A DNA stretch of 64,000 nucleotides, from assembly GCA_021234155.1 (NCBI GenBank), contig JAJEKV010000024.1, positions 14,980,913 to 15,044,912 of the forward strand, written 5' to 3'. Position numbers and translations under genes: made by a program. The notes beneath the pieces were generated by a model. That model was not told the DNA's origin and searched no databases. It worked only from the letters and a program-made list of their open reading frames with translations. The stretch's first letter is position 1. Each line of letters begins with the position of its first letter. Below, in pieces: positions 61,851 to 64,000 of this stretch. Source of the DNA: Isoetes taiwanensis (Eukaryota; Streptophyta; Lycopodiopsida; Isoetales; Isoetaceae).

Positions 61851-64000
61851 GAGTTGATAAATGACAAATTGATCAGTAGGAAATAAATAAGATTTCTCAT
61901 TATTTCAGAATATAGAATTACAATACAGAATTTTGAGTATCACAATTACTTCAAATTAACATAAAGGTCATGTATACTACAGTAAAAAATACCTATATTA
62001 AAAAAATACCGATATTCAAACTGAGTGCCTGCTTAGATACAGTCAAATGAAGAAGCCCTTGGGGAACTCAAATGACTTCCTCCACCCTCTTGGCTATTAT
62101 TCACAAAATTGCTTCTGCACCTTTACTTTTGGTAGATGATCCATTGCTGGAGGCAGTTGAACAGGAGGCATTCTTCTATTGTACCAGCAAGGGATGGAGA
62201 AGAAAAACCTTGATTTGGATTTGGAGACGAAATTGCTTGCCGAGAAACATTAGGCCATTTTGCAGGATTTCAGCAAAGTTATCACTCCATGCAAGGCTGC
62301 AGAAGTAACCAGCCTTTGCAGATACAAGCATGAGGATTACATCTCATTTTCAGTAACATCTGATAATTGCAATCCAGAAAAGTCGCAGTTAAAGCAGCAA
62401 AAATGGCGAGACCAATTGCACTTCATAAGACCTTTTCGTGTTTCGTCCTTAGCCACATGAAGACATCATAAGCTTCCCCATTGCAACCACATATTATAGT
62501 GAATGCTCCCGACTGCGAAAAGGTGATAAAAATCAGACTAAGAAAGGAGGTCCACTAGGAATGTCCTGCCATTCAAATTTAGTTGGATTTGAAGATATAA
62601 GTGACGTGCTGGGAACTTTGTCCAGTTTAAGCCCCTGAAGATTATTCTGCTAGCAAACATGGAAATGCAACACCAAAAAAATGGAAACAACTTGCCTTAG
62701 CACATTGCTGCAAACCAGACATAGATCTCTTGATATTAACACAGCTTTGCTCACCACAGCACATGGTGGACCATTTCCAAATGGTTCCCATTAGATTCAT
62801 AAGCCGAAGTGCCAAATCATGTAAAATCATAAATTCTTAAACCTCTCATTGCACAAGGTATGTTGGCAAGGCAGCCCATTGAGTATCAACACCATAGTAG
62901 TTACTCTTTTAGAGCTAGACCACTAGCCGGTCTTATATTATACCTAAAGTCCAATATACACAGATTATAGGTCAACATACCTTAGCCTAACCAAATGTTC
63001 AATCTGTTTGATCAGCGTAGACCTGTGTTAATCATATATCTACCCCATTTTTGTGGCCAGATGCATAAGATCAGTACACCTAAACTAGGCAACAACCTAG
63101 CAAGAAATTGTTTGACCTCTATCAGCAGCCTGCAAGTTTAATATTCTTACACATGCCAACTAAGTGGAGACTGCAGACCTAAGAAACCTAAGAAACCTAA
63201 GCAAACAAAGTATGCACATTAAGCAATCCTACAGCAGCATACGCAACAAAGCCTCTAAAACACGAGGAGCACTCTATTGCCTTAGCATTAAACATTCTGT
63301 AAGATGTAGAGGCAGCCTGCACATGCACCTAATATTTACACAACTAGCAATGAAGGCAGCAACAAATGCTAGGTAAGTACCACGATTAAATACCTCAGTC
63401 CTTTTAATCTTAGACACCTCAATCCTTTTAATCGATTAAGCAAAATGATGCATGTCATCAAGCTTGCTTCATCAGGCACAAAATCTTTGGCAACAAGTCT
63501 GCATGTATGCATTTCCAAGCAAGCAATAACGGCACAATGATCCTACCTCACTGTACCCTTTTCTTTTAAGTATCAAATCCTTTCTTTTTACAATCAACTT
63601 AAGCAGAATATTAAGAACTTTGACAGCTAAATATCTGGCCAAACCTGAAAGTGAGAGCATCGGTCTTAGCTCCATGCATTTCGTCTCTAATCCAGCTCCA
63701 TCTTTTCGGGCTTCTTTTTTGACGCATCAACAAGCAGCCAGTCCCTAAAGGCTCCTAGAATTGGCCGATTCATCGTCCAGAGCTTAGAGCAGGCTTGCCA
63801 TAAGCATCATGCCAAGGTAAGAAGCCGTTTTTTGGCCCAACAAAACTTGGTACTTGCCATTCTTAGACAAGTGCATCACCATCTGTTGTAGCTAAGCAAA
63901 TGGCTGCCAGATCTGAGTATCGGAGCCTGTGAACAAGCAGAACATGTGTTTTCCAGAGCTGAGCCAAGTTGTCTAAGGCAAACAAAGAGCATGTAGCAAG
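61851..64000. other. No gene supported
   Basis: A minus-strand stretch near 62120-62250 reads NPNQGFSSPSLAGTIEEC and then shifts frame. It may be a broken exon, but the family is not recognisable. The rest is AT-rich with no motif. Confidence 0.4.

Overview
The window is nuclear DNA of a land plant. The evidence is spliced plant-type genes (alpha-galactosidase, LTV1), exons of plant families (TIFY/JAZ with the conserved Jas intron, CIPK kinase, ABCG half-transporter), a Ty1/copia element primed by initiator tRNA-Met, plant L1-type LINEs, and hAT, pogo and Mutator-like remnants. It is AT-rich and gene-poor, with most sequence in nested or decayed transposable elements. A fern or another large-genome plant would fit, but the species cannot be read from this sequence.

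Layout: 1-792 holds the last five exons of a GH27 alpha-galactosidase. 1641-6883 is a pogo/Tigger-like transposase gene, split by a 2,920-bp hAT element (2767-5686) with an 8-bp target duplication. 6884-10900 has no gene I can support. 10912-12575 is a LINE relic. 13.7-18.5 kb is a minus-strand run of broken host-gene pieces (receptor-like kinase, an unidentified 3' exon, ARP3), with a 5'-truncated LINE at 14458-16889. Three long CT microsatellites lead into a 2.77-kb tandem repeat present about 2.6 times (21097-28470). LTV1 (29406-32183) is the only complete host gene. From 34.8 to 58.9 kb the region is rearranged. It contains two halves of one copia element, a split ABCG gene, JAZ exons, a CIPK pseudogene, PPR-like debris and a near full-length 6.3-kb LINE (45512-51845). 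59-64 kb is intergenic and rich in simple repeats.

The main discovery is a roughly 20-kb inversion between about 36.6 and 56.6 kb. The 3' half of a copia element lies on the plus strand at 36.6-39.95 kb and its 5' half on the minus strand at 56.6-58.94 kb. The outer LTR ends are flanked by the same 5-bp target duplication (CATTG). Independently, consecutive ABCG exons that join in phase lie at 55.6-55.85 kb (+) and 35.07-34.8 kb (-). Reversing the one segment repairs both. The sequence alone cannot tell a real inversion from an assembly orientation error.

Only alpha-galactosidase (glycoside hydrolysis) and LTV1 (40S ribosome export and maturation) look functional, and they do not form a pathway. 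The other host-like pieces are truncated, frameshifted or split.
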